Of a stretch of 64,000 nt of DNA, positions 27,348 to 37,634 are shown piece by piece. The translations under genes and the position numbers were made by a program. The DNA is from Mycolicibacter arupensis (GTDB lineage Bacteria > Actinomycetota > Actinomycetes > Mycobacteriales > Mycobacteriaceae), in assembly GCF_002086515.1 (NCBI RefSeq), contig NZ_MVHH01000013.1, positions 30,662-94,661 of the forward strand, written 5' to 3'. Numbering within the stretch: the first letter of the stretch is position 1; every line of letters starts with the position of its first letter. Below the pieces are notes generated by a model. That model saw only the letters and a program-made list of their open reading frames with translations, was not told where the DNA came from and did no database searches.

Positions 27348-28067
27348 CTACTTCCAGGCGAACACCGGTTGTTCCAAATCGTCGACCCGGTCACCTCGCC
27401 CCTCCAGGCACAGCCACCGCACCTGCAACAGCACCGCTCCCGTTGGCGCATGAATCAGGTCATTGCCCAACGGGATCTGCACGACCGGACGCGGGCTCTC
27501 GGGAATACCGATGTAGCGTGGCGAATCATCGCGTTGCAGCTGATGCAGTCCCACCCGGTAGACCGCCACCACCTCGGCGGGCGCGGGCCGGAGATCAAGG
27601 CGCCCCCCACCCCAGATCACCACCGGGGTGATGACGTATCCCGAACGCGTCGGATAGTCGTCGAGTACACCCAGCACAGCCGACTCGGACAGCCGGACGC
27701 CGACCTCTTCGTCCAGCTCACGCAGGGCGGCATCGACAGCGGTTTCACCGGCATCCAGGCGGCCACCGGGTAGCGCCCACTGAGCGGCATGCGAAGTGAG
27801 ACGAGAGGCTCTGCGGCACAAGAGGAAAGCGGCACCCCCGGCGACATCGACCATGCGGCCGTCAAGACCCGCCTCGGGTATCGGCCGCCCAGCCATCCAG
27901 TCATCCACGGGCGCGGGGTCGACCCGGTCCTCGGCGAAGTCGGAGTCCACGATCACCACCGCGACAGCCGCGCGGCGCTTCGACGGGTCGTCGACGGCGC
28001 GGCGGTCATGCGCGCTCAGGTGTGCCCGGATCCGTTCGCGCAGCGCCTCGTCATAGCTGATCGTCAC
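27348..28067 (-). CDS. Nudix hydrolase
   Basis: 239 aa. The Nudix box is complete (GGRLDAGETAVDAALRELDEEVGV, residues 101-124; G-x5-E-x7-REUxEExGU). An N-terminal segment of about 75 residues and the sequence LLCRRASRLTSHAAQWALPGG resemble CoA-pyrophosphatase-like (YeaB/NudL) Nudix proteins, so a coenzyme A or nucleotide diphosphate substrate is plausible. It reads into the small hydrophobic protein gene. Confidence 0.87.
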   Translation of the reverse strand: MTISYDEALRERIRAHLSAHDRRAVDDPSKRRAAVAVVIVDSDFAEDRVDPAPVDDWMAGRPIPEAGLDGRMVDVAGGAAFLLCRRASRLTSHAAQWALPGGRLDAGETAVDAALRELDEEVGVRLSESAVLGVLDDYPTRSGYVITPVVIWGGGRLDLRPAPAEVVAVYRVGLHQLQRDDSPRYIGIPESPRPVVQIPLGNDLIHAPTGAVLLQVRWLCLEGRGDRVDDLEQPVFAWK

Positions 28068-28113
28068 CGCTTGACCTTACGACCGGGACGCTGCCGCGAC
28101 GGCCATCCCTGGC

Positions 28114-28482
28114 TCAGCCCGCAGCCCACTCCTTGGCACGCTCAACGTCCCCGAGGCCGAACACCGCGAGCTCACCGGGAATCATCCACTCGAGCGCATG
28201 CAGTACGTGGGCGACCCACTCCTTGTCAGACACCACGGCGATGCGCTTGAAGGCGGAATGATGCGGCAGCACCGCGCCCAGCCCGAGTTTGATGTCCTCG
28301 GCCAGGCCGCCGTGCCCAAAACCCTCGTAGTCGGAGTCGATGATCTCGACGATCCGCACATCGCCGCCCTGCAGACGCTCCTGCAGTGAAGGCTTGATCT
28401 CACGGAGTTCGTCACCGCGCAGACGCCCCGAAACGCGAATCCCGGTTACTCCTTGCGGCATATCCGGCAGTAGCTCGATCAT
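28114..28482 (-). CDS. SpoIIAA-like (STAS-fold) protein
   Basis: 122 aa of the SpoIIAA-like family: MIELLPDMPQGVTGIRVSGRL, a middle acidic part around DSDYEGFGHGG, and AVVSDKEWVAHVLHALEWMIPGELAVFGLGDVERAKEWA at the end. The fold is STAS-like, but the phosphorylatable Ser of anti-anti-sigma factors is not evident. Function unknown. It stands alone between a Nudix gene and a glycosidase gene on the minus strand. Confidence 0.8.
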   Translation of the reverse strand: MIELLPDMPQGVTGIRVSGRLRGDELREIKPSLQERLQGGDVRIVEIIDSDYEGFGHGGLAEDIKLGLGAVLPHHSAFKRIAVVSDKEWVAHVLHALEWMIPGELAVFGLGDVERAKEWAAG

Positions 28483-28566
28483 GGGAAACCTCCCTTGCAG
28501 CCGATGCCGCCACTGTAGTCCGGGTCCGCTGCCTCTTCGGTCCCGTCTTACCCCGCCACGGAAAGG

Positions 28567-29538
28567 TCAGCCCGCGTTGCGCGCCAGGTTGATGGCGTAC
28601 TCGCTGACGAAGTGACCCGCGGCGGGTTCACCGGAGCCACAGCTACCGTCGGACTCCCCCACCCGCTTGACCCACAGATAGGCGTCGGCGTGCTGCCCGG
28701 CGGTGTCCGCGGTGGGCGGTGTGCCCAAGGCCCGGCCACTGGGGTTGCACCAGCCGTAGGGGTCGCCTTCGGCCGGGCCATTTCCGTTGCGCGAGGTGTC
28801 GATGACGTAGTGCGCACCGCCGGTCATCCCGGAGATCTCTTCGCCGTAGCCGATTTCCTCGTCGGTGCTGAAATAGTTGGTGGAGTTCAGGGCGAAGCCC
28901 TTCGCGCGGCCCACCCCGGCCTGGTTGAGCCGGTTGGCCATCTCGCCTGCGCTGACCCAGCGCGAGTGGCCGGCGTCGACGTAGACGGCCGTGGCCGGGT
29001 TGCGGCCCAGCGTGTCGACGGCGTAGTTGATCAGGTCGAAGCGCTCCTGCCGTGCGTCACCGGAGAGGCAGTCGGCCATGGCCAGCGCGTCGGGTTCGAG
29101 AACGATCGCGGCCGGGTTGCCGCCGATCCCGTCGGCGACGCTGTCGATCCAGGCGCGGTAGGACGCCCCGGAGGAGAATCCGCCAGCGGCGTAGCTGCCA
29201 CAGTCACGGTGTGGGATGGCGTAGAGCACCAGCACCGGCATGGCACCGGCCGCAGCGGCCGCGCCGGTGTGCCGGGCCACCGTCGAGCCGACCGATCCCA
29301 CGCCGAAGGCCTGGTCCAGCCAGTACGCCTGCGGCGTGTTGGCCACCCGAGCCAGTTCGGCGCTGTCCGGCTGCGCGTTGGAGGCATGCATGGCCTTCGA
29401 GATGGGATCGACGTAGAAGGGCCTGCCGGCCAGTGGGTTGTCCCCGTCGGCCTGGGCGGGGGCCGCACCGGACAGGGCTGCCAGGGCAAGGAGCGGGGTG
29501 ACGCAGCGCGCGACTGCACCAAACAGTGAGGGGGTCAC
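28567..29538 (-). CDS. Secreted glycoside hydrolase family 6 protein (cellulase-like)
   Basis: About 323 aa. Signal peptide with hydrophobic core CVTPLLALAALSGAA and AQA cleavage site. The mature protein follows GH6 endoglucanase/cellobiohydrolase order: FYVDPIS, VLVLYAIPHRDCGSYAAGGF (catalytic-acid Asp in RDC), AIVLEPDALA, VYVDAGHSRW, NSTNYF, YVIDTSRNGNG and WCNPSGRALG. GH6 enzymes cleave beta-1,4-glucans. M. tuberculosis has a GH6 protein (CelA1) elsewhere. No cellulose-binding module is seen. GTG at 29538 was chosen; TTG at 29544 is possible. It lies upstream of the SpoIIAA-like gene. Confidence 0.88.
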   Translation of the reverse strand: MTPSLFGAVARCVTPLLALAALSGAAPAQADGDNPLAGRPFYVDPISKAMHASNAQPDSAELARVANTPQAYWLDQAFGVGSVGSTVARHTGAAAAAGAMPVLVLYAIPHRDCGSYAAGGFSSGASYRAWIDSVADGIGGNPAAIVLEPDALAMADCLSGDARQERFDLINYAVDTLGRNPATAVYVDAGHSRWVSAGEMANRLNQAGVGRAKGFALNSTNYFSTDEEIGYGEEISGMTGGAHYVIDTSRNGNGPAEGDPYGWCNPSGRALGTPPTADTAGQHADAYLWVKRVGESDGSCGSGEPAAGHFVSEYAINLARNAG

Positions 29539-29601
29539 AGGCAAAAATTACCCTACGACCGTCCCAAGGTCACGAGAAGGTCACGGTCAACACCGAACGG
29601 C

Positions 29602-30882
29602 TCAGCCCAGCAGCGCGTCGACAAAGGCGCCGGGCTCGAACGGCGCCAGATCGTCGGGGCCCTCGCCGAGGCCGACCAGTTTGACCGGAACGCCCAGCTC
29701 CTGCTGCACCCGGAAGACGATCCCGCCTTTGGCGGTGCCGTCCAGCTTGGTCAGCACCACCCCGGTGATGTCGACGACGTCGGCGAAGACCCGGGCTTGG
29801 GCCAGGCCGTTCTGCCCGATGGTGGCGTCGAGGACCAGCAGCACCTCATCGACGGCCGCTCGGCGTTCTACCACGCGCTTGACCTTGCCGAGCTCATCCA
29901 TCAGCCCCGTCTTGGTGTGCAGCCGTCCCGCGGTGTCGATGACCACCACATCGACACCGTCGGCGATGCCCTTGTCGACAGCGTCGAACGCCACCGAGGC
30001 CGGGTCCGCGCCTTCGGCGCCGCGCACCACCTCCGCTCCCACCCGTGCCGCCCAGGTCTGCAGCTGGTCGGCCGCCGCGGCACGGAACGTGTCCGCCGCG
30101 CCCAGCACTACCCGGCGCCCATCGGCCACCAGCACCCGGGCCAGTTTGCCGACGGTGGTGGTCTTGCCGGTGCCGTTGACGCCCACCACCAGCAGCACCG
30201 ACGGGTGGTCGTCATGAGGCAAGGCCCGAATCGACCGCTCCAGTCCGGGTTGCAGCTCGCCGATCAGAACGTCGCGCAGGACCGCACGCGCCTGCGCTTC
30301 GGTCTGCACCTGGCCGCCGGCCAGCCGCTCGCGCAGTTGAGCCACCACCGACTCGGTGACCACGGGGCCCAGATCAGCCACCAGCAGGGTGTCCTCGACG
30401 TCCTGCCAGGAGTCGTCGTCGAGATCCCCGCCGCCGAGCAGCCCGAGCACGCTGCGTCCCAACGCGTTCTGTGACTTGGCAAGCCGGCCACGCAGCCTGT
30501 CCATCCGGCCGGCGATGGGCTCGATGTCCGGCTCAACGGCCTCGGGCGCCGGCGCCGCCGGGGCTTGGGAAAGGACTTCGGCCGGCGTCTCGGGCAGGTC
30601 GACGTCGGTGATGGTGCGCCGCGGAGCGTCACGCGGAACGGTGGCGTCGTCGCCGATCACGGGCGCCGCGGGTTCGGACTCCTGCGTCTCGGCCCGACTG
30701 AACGCGATACCCGACGAGGCCGTGTAGCCGCCGGAGCGGTCCACGCTCTCGCGTTGCGGCGCAGACAGACTGATCCGGCCCCGCCGATGGCGTACCAGCC
30801 CCCAGACCAGCACAGCGATGAGGGCCAGCGCGACAACGACCGCCACGGCGATCACAAGATATTGAGACGACACGACTGTCAT
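29602..30882 (-). CDS. ftsY: Signal recognition particle receptor FtsY
   Basis: 426-aa SRP receptor GTPase and partner of Ffh (15.3 kb). An N-terminal transmembrane helix (YLVIAVAVVVALALIAVLVWG), an acidic linker (about 35-125) and then the NG domain: GVNGTGKTTTVGKLA, DTFRAAAADQL, DTAGRLHTKTGLMDELGK and TKLDGTAKGGIVF. It ends with LGEGPDDLAPFEPGAFVDALLG. A transmembrane N terminus instead of the long E. coli A domain is usual in actinobacteria. It lies 26 bases after the smc stop. Confidence 0.97.
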   Translation of the reverse strand: MTVVSSQYLVIAVAVVVALALIAVLVWGLVRHRRGRISLSAPQRESVDRSGGYTASSGIAFSRAETQESEPAAPVIGDDATVPRDAPRRTITDVDLPETPAEVLSQAPAAPAPEAVEPDIEPIAGRMDRLRGRLAKSQNALGRSVLGLLGGGDLDDDSWQDVEDTLLVADLGPVVTESVVAQLRERLAGGQVQTEAQARAVLRDVLIGELQPGLERSIRALPHDDHPSVLLVVGVNGTGKTTTVGKLARVLVADGRRVVLGAADTFRAAAADQLQTWAARVGAEVVRGAEGADPASVAFDAVDKGIADGVDVVVIDTAGRLHTKTGLMDELGKVKRVVERRAAVDEVLLVLDATIGQNGLAQARVFADVVDITGVVLTKLDGTAKGGIVFRVQQELGVPVKLVGLGEGPDDLAPFEPGAFVDALLG

Positions 30883-30907
30883 TGTGGCAGCAGCAACTTA
30901 GCCGGGT

Positions 30908-33900
30908 TCACGCCTGACTGGAAACGAGCTCCTCGCCCCGGATGCGCTGGGAGATCACCGCGGTGATTCCGTCGCCCTGCATGGTCACCCCGTACAGGGC
31001 ATCGGCCACTTCCATGGTGGGCTTCTGATGGGTGATCACGATGAGCTGCGAGCGGGCCCGCAGCATTTCGAAGAGGGCCAGCAGTCGGCGCAGGTTGGTG
31101 TCATCGAGTGCGGCCTCGACCTCGTCCATGATGTAGAACGGCGACGGGCGGGCCCGGAAGATCGCCACCAGCATCGCGATGGCGGTCAGCGATTTCTCGC
31201 CACCGGACAGCAACGACAGCCGCTTGACCTTCTTGCCGGGTGGGCGGGCTTCAACATCGACCCCGGTGGTCAGCATGTCGCTGGGGTCGGTCAGCAGCAG
31301 CCTGCCCTCCCCACCGGGGAACAGGGCGGCGAACACCTCGGTGAACTCGCGCTCGACATCGGCGTAGGCGTCGGTGAACACCTGCAGGATTCTCGTGTCG
31401 ACCTCGGCGACCACATCGAGGAGATCCTTGCGGGCCGCCTTGACGTCTTCGAGCTGCGTCGACAGGAAGTTGTAACGCTCCTCGAGCGCCGCGAACTCCT
31501 CGAGAGCCAGCGGGTTGACGCGGCCCAGCTCCGCGAGTTCACGTTCGGCGCGTTTGGCCCGGCGCTCCTGAGTGGCGCGGTCGAATCGCATCGGAGCGGG
31601 CGCGGTCACCTGTTCGCCGCGTTCCCGAGCCTGCTCGAATTCGGCCATCTCCAATTCCGTCGGCGGGAGTGCGACGTCGGGACCGTATTCGGCGATCAGG
31701 TCTGCCGAACTCATCCCGAACTGTTCGAGCACCGTCTGCTCGAGTTGCTCGATGCGCAGTGCCGCCTGCGCCTTGGCGACCTCGTCGCGGTGCAGCGACT
31801 CGGTCAGCGCGCTCAGCCGGGTGCTTAGCGAGTTCACTTCGTCACGGACTGCCACCAGGGCACCGGCCCGCTGCTGGCGTTCACCGGCGAGCCCGTCACG
31901 GATTCTGGCCGCCGCGCTCACCACGTGCTGCAGCCGCCGGGCCAGTGCACTGCCGGCGTCGGCCACCGCGGCGGCCGTCGTGGCTGCGCGGGCACGGGCG
32001 GCACGGGCCTGCTCAGCCCGGATTCGCGCCTCGCGCTCGGCGGAGGCCGCCCTGCGCAGGGAGTCGGCTTTGCCGCGCACCGCATTGGCGCGTTCCTCGG
32101 CGGTACGCACCGCCAGCCTGGCCTCCACCTCGATGCTGCGGGCCGCCTCGGCGGCAGCCGCGATCTGCTGGCGGTCCACCGGATCGGCGGTGGCGGTCGG
32201 CTGATCTTCTTCAGCGTTGCGCAGCCGCGCCTCGAGTTCGCCCAGCTCGGTCACGGTCTGAGCCCGGCCGGCCTCCAGCTCATCGCGTTCGCGCAGCCGC
32301 CGGCGCCACTCGGCCTCGGCGGCGCGGGCCTCATGCCCCAGCCGGCCCAGCTGCTCGTGGGTGGCGGCGATAGCGGCGTCGGACTCATTGAGCGCGGCCA
32401 ACGCCTGCTCGGCGACATCCCGGCGCGCGGCCTGCTCGGCCAGCGCACCGGAGAGGGCCGCGCCGAGTTCGCCAACCTGCGTCTCGGCAGCGGCCAGTTC
32501 ACCGCGGGCCTTGTCGATCTCACTGTTGATCTCCAGGGTGGACGGTTTGCGATCCGAACCACCACTGACCCATCCCGCGCCCACCAGGTCGCCGTCCACC
32601 GTGACCGCACGCACCCCGGGCCGCTGGGCCACCAGGTCCAGCGCCGCGGGAAGATCGGCGACCACCGCGACCGCGGACAACATCGCCGTCATCGCGCCAC
32701 GCAACCGTTCGGGTGCGTCGATCAGGTCCACCGCCCACAGCGCCCCGTCGGGCAGCGTTGCCCGCTGTTCCGGGGCCGGCAGCGGCCAGTCCCCCAGCAC
32801 GATCGCGGCCCGGCCCCCGTCGCCGGTCTTGAGCGCGTTGAGCGCCGAGCGGGCGGCGCCGGCGTTCTCTGCGGCCAGCGCGTCGGCGGCGGAGCCGAGG
32901 ACCGCGGCCAGCGCCGACTCGTAGCCTGAGCGCACCTTGACCAGTTTCGCGATCGACCCGAACAGACCGGGCTCGCTGTGGTTGGCGGTGAGCCAGGCGG
33001 CGCCGTCTCGGCGTTCCAGTCCCATCGACAACGCCTCGATGCGGGCGTGTAGTGACGCCACCTGCCGCTCGGCGCTTCGCTCTGCCGCCTGCAGTTCGGA
33101 AACGCGCTGATCGGCCAGCCGCAACGCCGCGACGGTCCGCTCGTGGTGCTCGTCCAGGCCCACTTCGCCCTGATCGAGCTCGACAACCCGGCCCTGGACC
33201 GTCTCGAACTCGGCCTGCGCGGTCTGGGCGCGTGCCGCGGCCTCCTCGATGCGTGTCGACAACTGCCCCACATTGGTGTCGATCGACTCGACCCGCGCCC
33301 GAATCGTCTCCACCTGGCCGGTCAGCCGGGCCAGGCCCTCACGCCGGTCGGCTTCGGCCCGGACCGCGGCCAGATGCGCCTTCTCCGCCTCGGTGCTGCG
33401 ACGCTCGCGTTCGGCCAACTCTGCGCGCGCCGCCTCCAGCCGGATGCCGGCCTCGGCCAGCTCGGCCAGCAACTGCTGCTCGGCCGCCGCCACCTGCTCC
33501 GCTTCAGCGTCCAAGGCATCCGGGTCGACTCCGCCGGTGGCGATGGGTTCCTCGTCGAGATGTTGGGCGCGTTCACTGGCGATGCGCACCGTGGCGCTGA
33601 CCCGCTCGGCGAGCGCCGAGAGTGCGAACCAGGTCTGCTGGGCGGCCTCGGCGCGCTGGGTCAAGCTGGCGACCGCGGACTCGTGGGAGGTCAGTTCCTC
33701 GGAGGCCACTGCGAGCCGCTCGGTGATCAGGTCGTGTTCACGGCGCAGTGTCGCCTCGGCGTCGGTGGTGCCGGCGAACTCCGCCTGCCGCGAGACCAGG
33801 TCGTCAGCGGTCAACCTCAGCTTGGCGTCGCGCAGGTCGGCCTGGATGGTGGCGGCCCGCCGCGCCACCTCGGCCTGGCGGCCCAGCGGCTTGAGCTGGC

Positions 33901-34498
33901 GGCGCAGCTCGGTGGTCAGGTCGGTCAGGCGGGCCAGGTTGGCCGCCATCGCGTCCAGCTTGCGGACCGCCTTCTCCTTGCGTTTGCGGTGCTTGAGCAC
34001 CCCGGCGGCCTCTTCGATGAATGCCCGGCGGTCCTCGGGCCGCGACTCCAGGATCTGCGCCAGCCGGCCCTGACCGACGATGACGTGCATCTCGCGACCG
34101 ATTCCGGAGTCGCTCAGCAGCTCCTGGACATCCATCAACCGGCAGCTCGCGCCGTTGATCTCGTACTCGCTGGCGCCGTCGCGGAACATTCGCCGGGTGA
34201 TCGACACCTCGGCGTACTCGATCGGCAGGGCGTTGTCGGAGTTGTCGATGGTGACGGTGACCTCGGCGCGACCGAGCGGGGCACGCGAGGAGGTGCCGGC
34301 GAAGATGACGTCTTCCATCTTGCCGCCGCGCAGGGTCTTGGCGCTGTGCTCCCCCATCACCCAGGCCAAGGCGTCGACGACGTTGGACTTACCGGACCCG
34401 TTGGGCCCGACGACCGCGGTGATGCCCGGTTCGAAGCGCAGAGTCGTCGGTGCGGCGAAGGACTTGAAGCCCTTCAGCGTCAGACTCTTGAGGTGCAC
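30908..34498 (-). CDS. smc: Chromosome segregation protein SMC
   Basis: About 1196-aa SMC ATPase that organises chromosomes with ScpA and ScpB. N-terminal ATPase half: [14 protein letters not shown] and P-loop GPNGSGKSN. Two long coiled-coil arms flank a hinge (about 490-650; [12 protein letters not shown] marks its end). The C-terminal half has the ABC signature [13 protein letters not shown] and Walker [17 protein letters not shown] at 34498 gives [11 protein letters not shown], matching mycobacterial Smc; no clear ribosome site is seen, and translation may be coupled to the upstream acyP (20 bases). Confidence 0.96.
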   Translation of the reverse strand: MHLKSLTLKGFKSFAAPTTLRFEPGITAVVGPNGSGKSNVVDALAWVMGEHSAKTLRGGKMEDVIFAGTSSRAPLGRAEVTVTIDNSDNALPIEYAEVSITRRMFRDGASEYEINGASCRLMDVQELLSDSGIGREMHVIVGQGRLAQILESRPEDRRAFIEEAAGVLKHRKRKEKAVRKLDAMAANLARLTDLTTELRRQLKPLGRQAEVARRAATIQADLRDAKLRLTADDLVSRQAEFAGTTDAEATLRREHDLITERLAVASEELTSHESAVASLTQRAEAAQQTWFALSALAERVSATVRIASERAQHLDEEPIATGGVDPDALDAEAEQVAAAEQQLLAELAEAGIRLEAARAELAERERRSTEAEKAHLAAVRAEADRREGLARLTGQVETIRARVESIDTNVGQLSTRIEEAAARAQTAQAEFETVQGRVVELDQGEVGLDEHHERTVAALRLADQRVSELQAAERSAERQVASLHARIEALSMGLERRDGAAWLTANHSEPGLFGSIAKLVKVRSGYESALAAVLGSAADALAAENAGAARSALNALKTGDGGRAAIVLGDWPLPAPEQRATLPDGALWAVDLIDAPERLRGAMTAMLSAVAVVADLPAALDLVAQRPGVRAVTVDGDLVGAGWVSGGSDRKPSTLEINSEIDKARGELAAAETQVGELGAALSGALAEQAARRDVAEQALAALNESDAAIAATHEQLGRLGHEARAAEAEWRRRLRERDELEAGRAQTVTELGELEARLRNAEEDQPTATADPVDRQQIAAAAEAARSIEVEARLAVRTAEERANAVRGKADSLRRAASAEREARIRAEQARAARARAATTAAAVADAGSALARRLQHVVSAAARIRDGLAGERQQRAGALVAVRDEVNSLSTRLSALTESLHRDEVAKAQAALRIEQLEQTVLEQFGMSSADLIAEYGPDVALPPTELEMAEFEQARERGEQVTAPAPMRFDRATQERRAKRAERELAELGRVNPLALEEFAALEERYNFLSTQLEDVKAARKDLLDVVAEVDTRILQVFTDAYADVEREFTEVFAALFPGGEGRLLLTDPSDMLTTGVDVEARPPGKKVKRLSLLSGGEKSLTAIAMLVAIFRARPSPFYIMDEVEAALDDTNLRRLLALFEMLRARSQLIVITHQKPTMEVADALYGVTMQGDGITAVISQRIRGEELVSSQA

Positions 34499-34517
34499 GG
34501 GGTGTGAGACTACCGGG

Positions 34518-34799
34518 CTAGCGTTCGGCGAATCCGTCGATCGGGTCCCCGGCGTCTGCCCAGTCGGCAACCACGGTGTTCACCCGGCCCGGTGTGCCGT
34601 CGCTACGGAGCAGTTCCAGCAGCCGCTGGCAGTCCGCGCGCGCCCCCTGCGCAACGACGTGCACACGACCGTCCGGGCGGTTGGCCGCGTAACCGGTCAA
34701 CCCGAGTTCCAGTGCCCTCGACCGCGTCCACCACCGAAACCCCACGCCTTGGACCTTGCCGTGCACCCAGGCGTTGAGACGAACGTCAGGACTGGTCAC
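34518..34799 (-). CDS. acyP: Acylphosphatase
   Basis: 93-aa enzyme hydrolysing carboxyl-phosphate bonds such as acetyl phosphate. The anion-binding P-loop GKVQGVGFR with its Arg and the catalytic Asn in [15 protein letters not shown] are present. It starts inside the 3' end of the upstream OsmC gene (14-base overlap) and ends 20 bases before smc, so the three are likely cotranscribed. Confidence 0.95.
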   Translation of the reverse strand: MTSPDVRLNAWVHGKVQGVGFRWWTRSRALELGLTGYAANRPDGRVHVVAQGARADCQRLLELLRSDGTPGRVNTVVADWADAGDPIDGFAER

Positions 34800-35202
34800 C
34801 GGGGTCGATCTCGAAGCGGACCTCGGTGCCGGACTTGAGCGTCCGGCCCACGGTGCAGACCTGGTCGACGGCGCGCTGCACGACGGTCAGCAACCTGTGC
34901 CGGTCGGCCTCGTCGAGGTCCGACAGGTCCAGTTCCAGGACCTCTTCCAGCAGCGGATAGCGCTCCTGCTCACGATCGGCAAGCCCGGACACCCGAATCG
35001 TCGCGGCGTAGTCGTCACCGAGGCGGCGGGACAACGGTGCATCACTGGACATTCCGCTGCACGCCGCCAGTGCGATTTTCAGCAGTTCACCCGGGGTGAA
35101 GACGCCCTCGACGTCTTCACTGCCGACCAACACCTGCGCGCCCCTCGAACTGTGGCCCGTGTAGCGCCGGGTACCGGTTCGTTCCACCCACAACTCCGTC
35201 AT
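34786..35202 (-). CDS. OsmC/Ohr family peroxide-reducing protein
   Basis: 138 aa, Rv2923c ortholog by sequence and position. OsmC-family proteins reduce organic hydroperoxides with two Cys. Both are here: AACSGM (helix Cys) and QVCTVGRTL (second Cys). The Arg expected near the N-terminal part is likely in GTRRYTG. It is divergent from the DJ-1-like gene, and the 125-base gap between them contains one of the palindromic elements. Confidence 0.92.
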   Translation of the reverse strand: MTELWVERTGTRRYTGHSSRGAQVLVGSEDVEGVFTPGELLKIALAACSGMSSDAPLSRRLGDDYAATIRVSGLADREQERYPLLEEVLELDLSDLDEADRHRLLTVVQRAVDQVCTVGRTLKSGTEVRFEIDPGDQS

Positions 35203-35232
35203 AGCAACATCTTGGCAGCCTCAGGCCTGCCA

Positions 35233-35295
35233 GCGCCGAACGTGCACTCAGCGCGAGATTGCTGCCTGATTTTCGTCCCCAAGACACGCTCGGCC
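35233..35295. repeat. Palindromic-family element in a divergent promoter region
   Basis: GCGCCGAACGTGCACTCAGC begins at 35233 and continues CGCGAGATTGC. A partial inverse arm CACGCTCGGCC lies at about 35284-35294. The left arm matches those at 14169 and 57436, and its GAGATTGC matches the palindrome at 26908. Here it lies between divergent genes rather than convergent ones. Confidence 0.5.
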
Positions 35296-35327
35296 AGCGA
35301 CGCCAATGCGCGTAGGCTCAGCTGGAC

Positions 35328-35957
35328 ATGCAGGTCGCGATTCCGCTGTTTCCCCGGTTCACCGCGTTGGATGCGGTCGGGCCTTATGAGGTGCTGCAGC
35401 GGATCCCCGATATCGATGTGTTCTTCGTCGGACACAGTCGCGGCGAGGTCCGCAGCGACAACGGCATGCTCGGAATGATCTGCGATGCCAGCTTCGATGA
35501 GCTGCCGAGACCGGATGTCGTGGTTGTCCCCGGCGGTATCGGGACGCGTGTTCTTCTCGACGACACGGCGTTGCTGGATTGGATCAGCACCGCCCACCAC
35601 CACAGCCGATTGACCACATCGGTGTGTACCGGAGCGCTCTTGCTGGCCGCTGCCGGACTGTTGGACGGGTTGACCGCGACCACGCATTGGGGGGCCGTCG
35701 AGCTCCTGGAGCACCTGGGTGCGCGCTATGTGCACGATCGCGTGGTCGAGCACCTGCCGCAACGAATCATTACCTCGGCGGGGGTTTCCAGCGGCATCGA
35801 CATGGCATTGCGGCTCGTCGAACTCGTCGCCGGCGCCGAGGCGGCCCAAGCGGTCCAGCTGCAGATCGAATACGACCCCCAGCCTCCGTTCGACTGCGGG
35901 TCGCTGTCCAAGGCCGGCGAGGCCATTCGCCGACGCACGACGCACCTTCGGCGCTGA
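35328..35957 (+). CDS. DJ-1/PfpI family protein
   Basis: 209 aa. DJ-1/PfpI fold: QVAIPLFPRFTALDAVGPYEVL, PDVVVVPGG with the start of the nucleophile region, and the elbow TSVCTGALLLAAAGLLDG with the conserved Cys at about 99. GLTATTHW resembles isocyanide hydratase and AraC-type N-terminal domains, but there is no DNA-binding C terminus. Activity unknown. It is first in a plus-strand pair with the PIG-L gene. Confidence 0.88.
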   Translation: MQVAIPLFPRFTALDAVGPYEVLQRIPDIDVFFVGHSRGEVRSDNGMLGMICDASFDELPRPDVVVVPGGIGTRVLLDDTALLDWISTAHHHSRLTTSVCTGALLLAAAGLLDGLTATTHWGAVELLEHLGARYVHDRVVEHLPQRIITSAGVSSGIDMALRLVELVAGAEAAQAVQLQIEYDPQPPFDCGSLSKAGEAIRRRTTHLRR

Positions 35958-35990
35958 TGCGCAGGCCCGATCGGAGACGGGGGACGATTC

Positions 35991-36764
35991 ATGGCGACCG
36001 TTGTCGCGTTCCATGCCCACCCGGACGACGAGGTGGTATTGACCGGCGGGACGCTGGCGCGGGCCGCCGCCGAAGGACATCGGGTGGTCGTGGTGGCAGC
36101 GACCGATGGGCGCGTCAGCAACGACGACGTTGACCGCCTATCCGAATTGCGTTCGAGTGCAAGAATTCTCGGCGCACATCGGGTCGAGTGCCTGGGGTAT
36201 GCAGACAGTGGTTTCGGACCGGAGTTTCCTGCCGACCCGCCGGGCCGGGTCAGGTTCGCCCGGGCCGGCATCGCGGAGGCCGCCGGGCGACTGGCGGCAA
36301 TTCTGCGTGAGGAGGACGCGGATCTGCTGCTGAGCTATCAGCCTAACGGCGGATACGGCCACCGCGATCACGTGCGGGTTCATCAGGTCGGGAAACGGGC
36401 CGCGCAGATGGCGGCCACCCCACGCGTCCTCGAAGCGACGATGCCCCGGGAGATGTTGACCTGGATCGCCCATGCGGCGCACGCGCTGCGATTGCCGGCG
36501 CCCTATGGGCGTGACGTGGTCCGCACCGCTTATTCGCCAGGGGCCAGCATCACCCACCGGATCAACGTATTCGGGTATGCCCGGCAGAAGCGGGACGCCC
36601 TTGCCGCCCACCGCTCCCAGATCAGCGCCAGCGCCGCCGGGGAGCGCCTGTTCGGCGCACTCATGCGGCTTCCGCCGCAAGTGGCCGGTCTGATGCTGGG
36701 CCGGGAATGGTTCGTGGATCCGGCACTGCCACCGGGCCGGGTGTATCGCGACATCTTCGGCTGA
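35991..36764 (+). CDS. PIG-L/LmbE family deacetylase
   Basis: 257-aa zinc-dependent N-deacetylase family protein (relatives: MshB of mycothiol synthesis and GlcNAc-PI deacetylase). Metal and catalytic residues are in AHPDDEVVLTGG (HPDD) and in YGHRDHVRVHQVG. The C-terminal helical part (REWFVDPALP) is less conserved. It is not MshB itself, which is encoded elsewhere in mycobacteria; substrate unknown. It follows the DJ-1-like gene by 33 bases. Confidence 0.88.
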   Translation: MATVVAFHAHPDDEVVLTGGTLARAAAEGHRVVVVAATDGRVSNDDVDRLSELRSSARILGAHRVECLGYADSGFGPEFPADPPGRVRFARAGIAEAAGRLAAILREEDADLLLSYQPNGGYGHRDHVRVHQVGKRAAQMAATPRVLEATMPREMLTWIAHAAHALRLPAPYGRDVVRTAYSPGASITHRINVFGYARQKRDALAAHRSQISASAAGERLFGALMRLPPQVAGLMLGREWFVDPALPPGRVYRDIFG

Positions 36765-36786
36765 GAACCCGAAGCGGCTCGTCTTA

Positions 36787-37632
36787 TCAGCGTTGGCAAT
36801 TCGGGCAGTAGTACGACGACCGATTCATGAACTTCGCCCTGCGGATCGGCGTCCCGCAGCGCCGGCACGGCTTGTCTTCGCGGCCGTAGGCGTCCAGCGA
36901 CCTACTGAAGTAACCGGACTCACCGTTGACGTTGACATACAGCGAGTCGAATGAGGTCCCCCCGGCGGCCAGCGCGTCGTTCATCACGTCGGCGGCCGCT
37001 CCCAGCAACGCCCGCAACCGCGGCCGAGACAGTTTGTCGGCCGTTCGCGTGCCCCGAATGCCGGCCCGCCACAACGCTTCGTCTGCGTAAATGTTGCCGA
37101 TCCCCGACACCACCGTCTGGTCGAGCAGCTGACGTTTGATCTCGGAGTGCTTGCGGCGCAGCACCTCAACCACCGATTCGGCATCGAAGCGCGGATCCAG
37201 CGGATCGCGAGCGAGGTGCGCCACGGGCAGCGGCAGCACGGCACCGTCCACCTCGACCAGGTCGGTGAGCTGCCACCCCCCGAAGGTCCGCTGGTCGACG
37301 AAGCTGACTTTTGTCCCGTCGTCGAGTAAGGCGGCGATGCGCAGATGCCGGGTGTCGGCCAGCTCCCCCAACAGCATCTGACCGCTCATCCCCAGGTGAA
37401 CCACCAGCGCCTCGTCGGCCGCGGGACCGTGCAGCAACAGCCACAGGTATTTGCCGCGCCGATCGGTACCCGCGATCGTGGCGCCCAGTAGGCGACCGGT
37501 CAGGTCGGCGGGGCCGGCCTCGTGCCGGCGTACCGCACGCGGGTGGTGCACGCGCACCGCGGTGATCGTGCGACCGACCAGGTGTCTGTCCAGGCCACGC
37601 CGAACCACCTCAACCTCGGGAAGCTCAGGCAT
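36787..37632 (-). CDS. mutM: Formamidopyrimidine-DNA glycosylase MutM
   Basis: 281-aa bifunctional base-excision glycosylase for 8-oxoguanine and formamidopyrimidine. The N terminus starts PELPEVE (catalytic Pro and Glu), with HLGMSGQ, the helix-two-turn-helix ([19 protein letters not shown]) and the C-terminal zinc finger C-x2-C...CPNC (about 255-278). It is downstream of rnc by 2 bases on the same strand. Also called fpg. Confidence 0.96.
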   Translation of the reverse strand: MPELPEVEVVRRGLDRHLVGRTITAVRVHHPRAVRRHEAGPADLTGRLLGATIAGTDRRGKYLWLLLHGPAADEALVVHLGMSGQMLLGELADTRHLRIAALLDDGTKVSFVDQRTFGGWQLTDLVEVDGAVLPLPVAHLARDPLDPRFDAESVVEVLRRKHSEIKRQLLDQTVVSGIGNIYADEALWRAGIRGTRTADKLSRPRLRALLGAAADVMNDALAAGGTSFDSLYVNVNGESGYFSRSLDAYGREDKPCRRCGTPIRRAKFMNRSSYYCPNCQR

Positions 37633-37634
37633 GG

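Noticed and set aside
36765..36786. Terminator between the PIG-L gene and mutM
   Set aside because: The gap is 22 bases and forms no clear hairpin.
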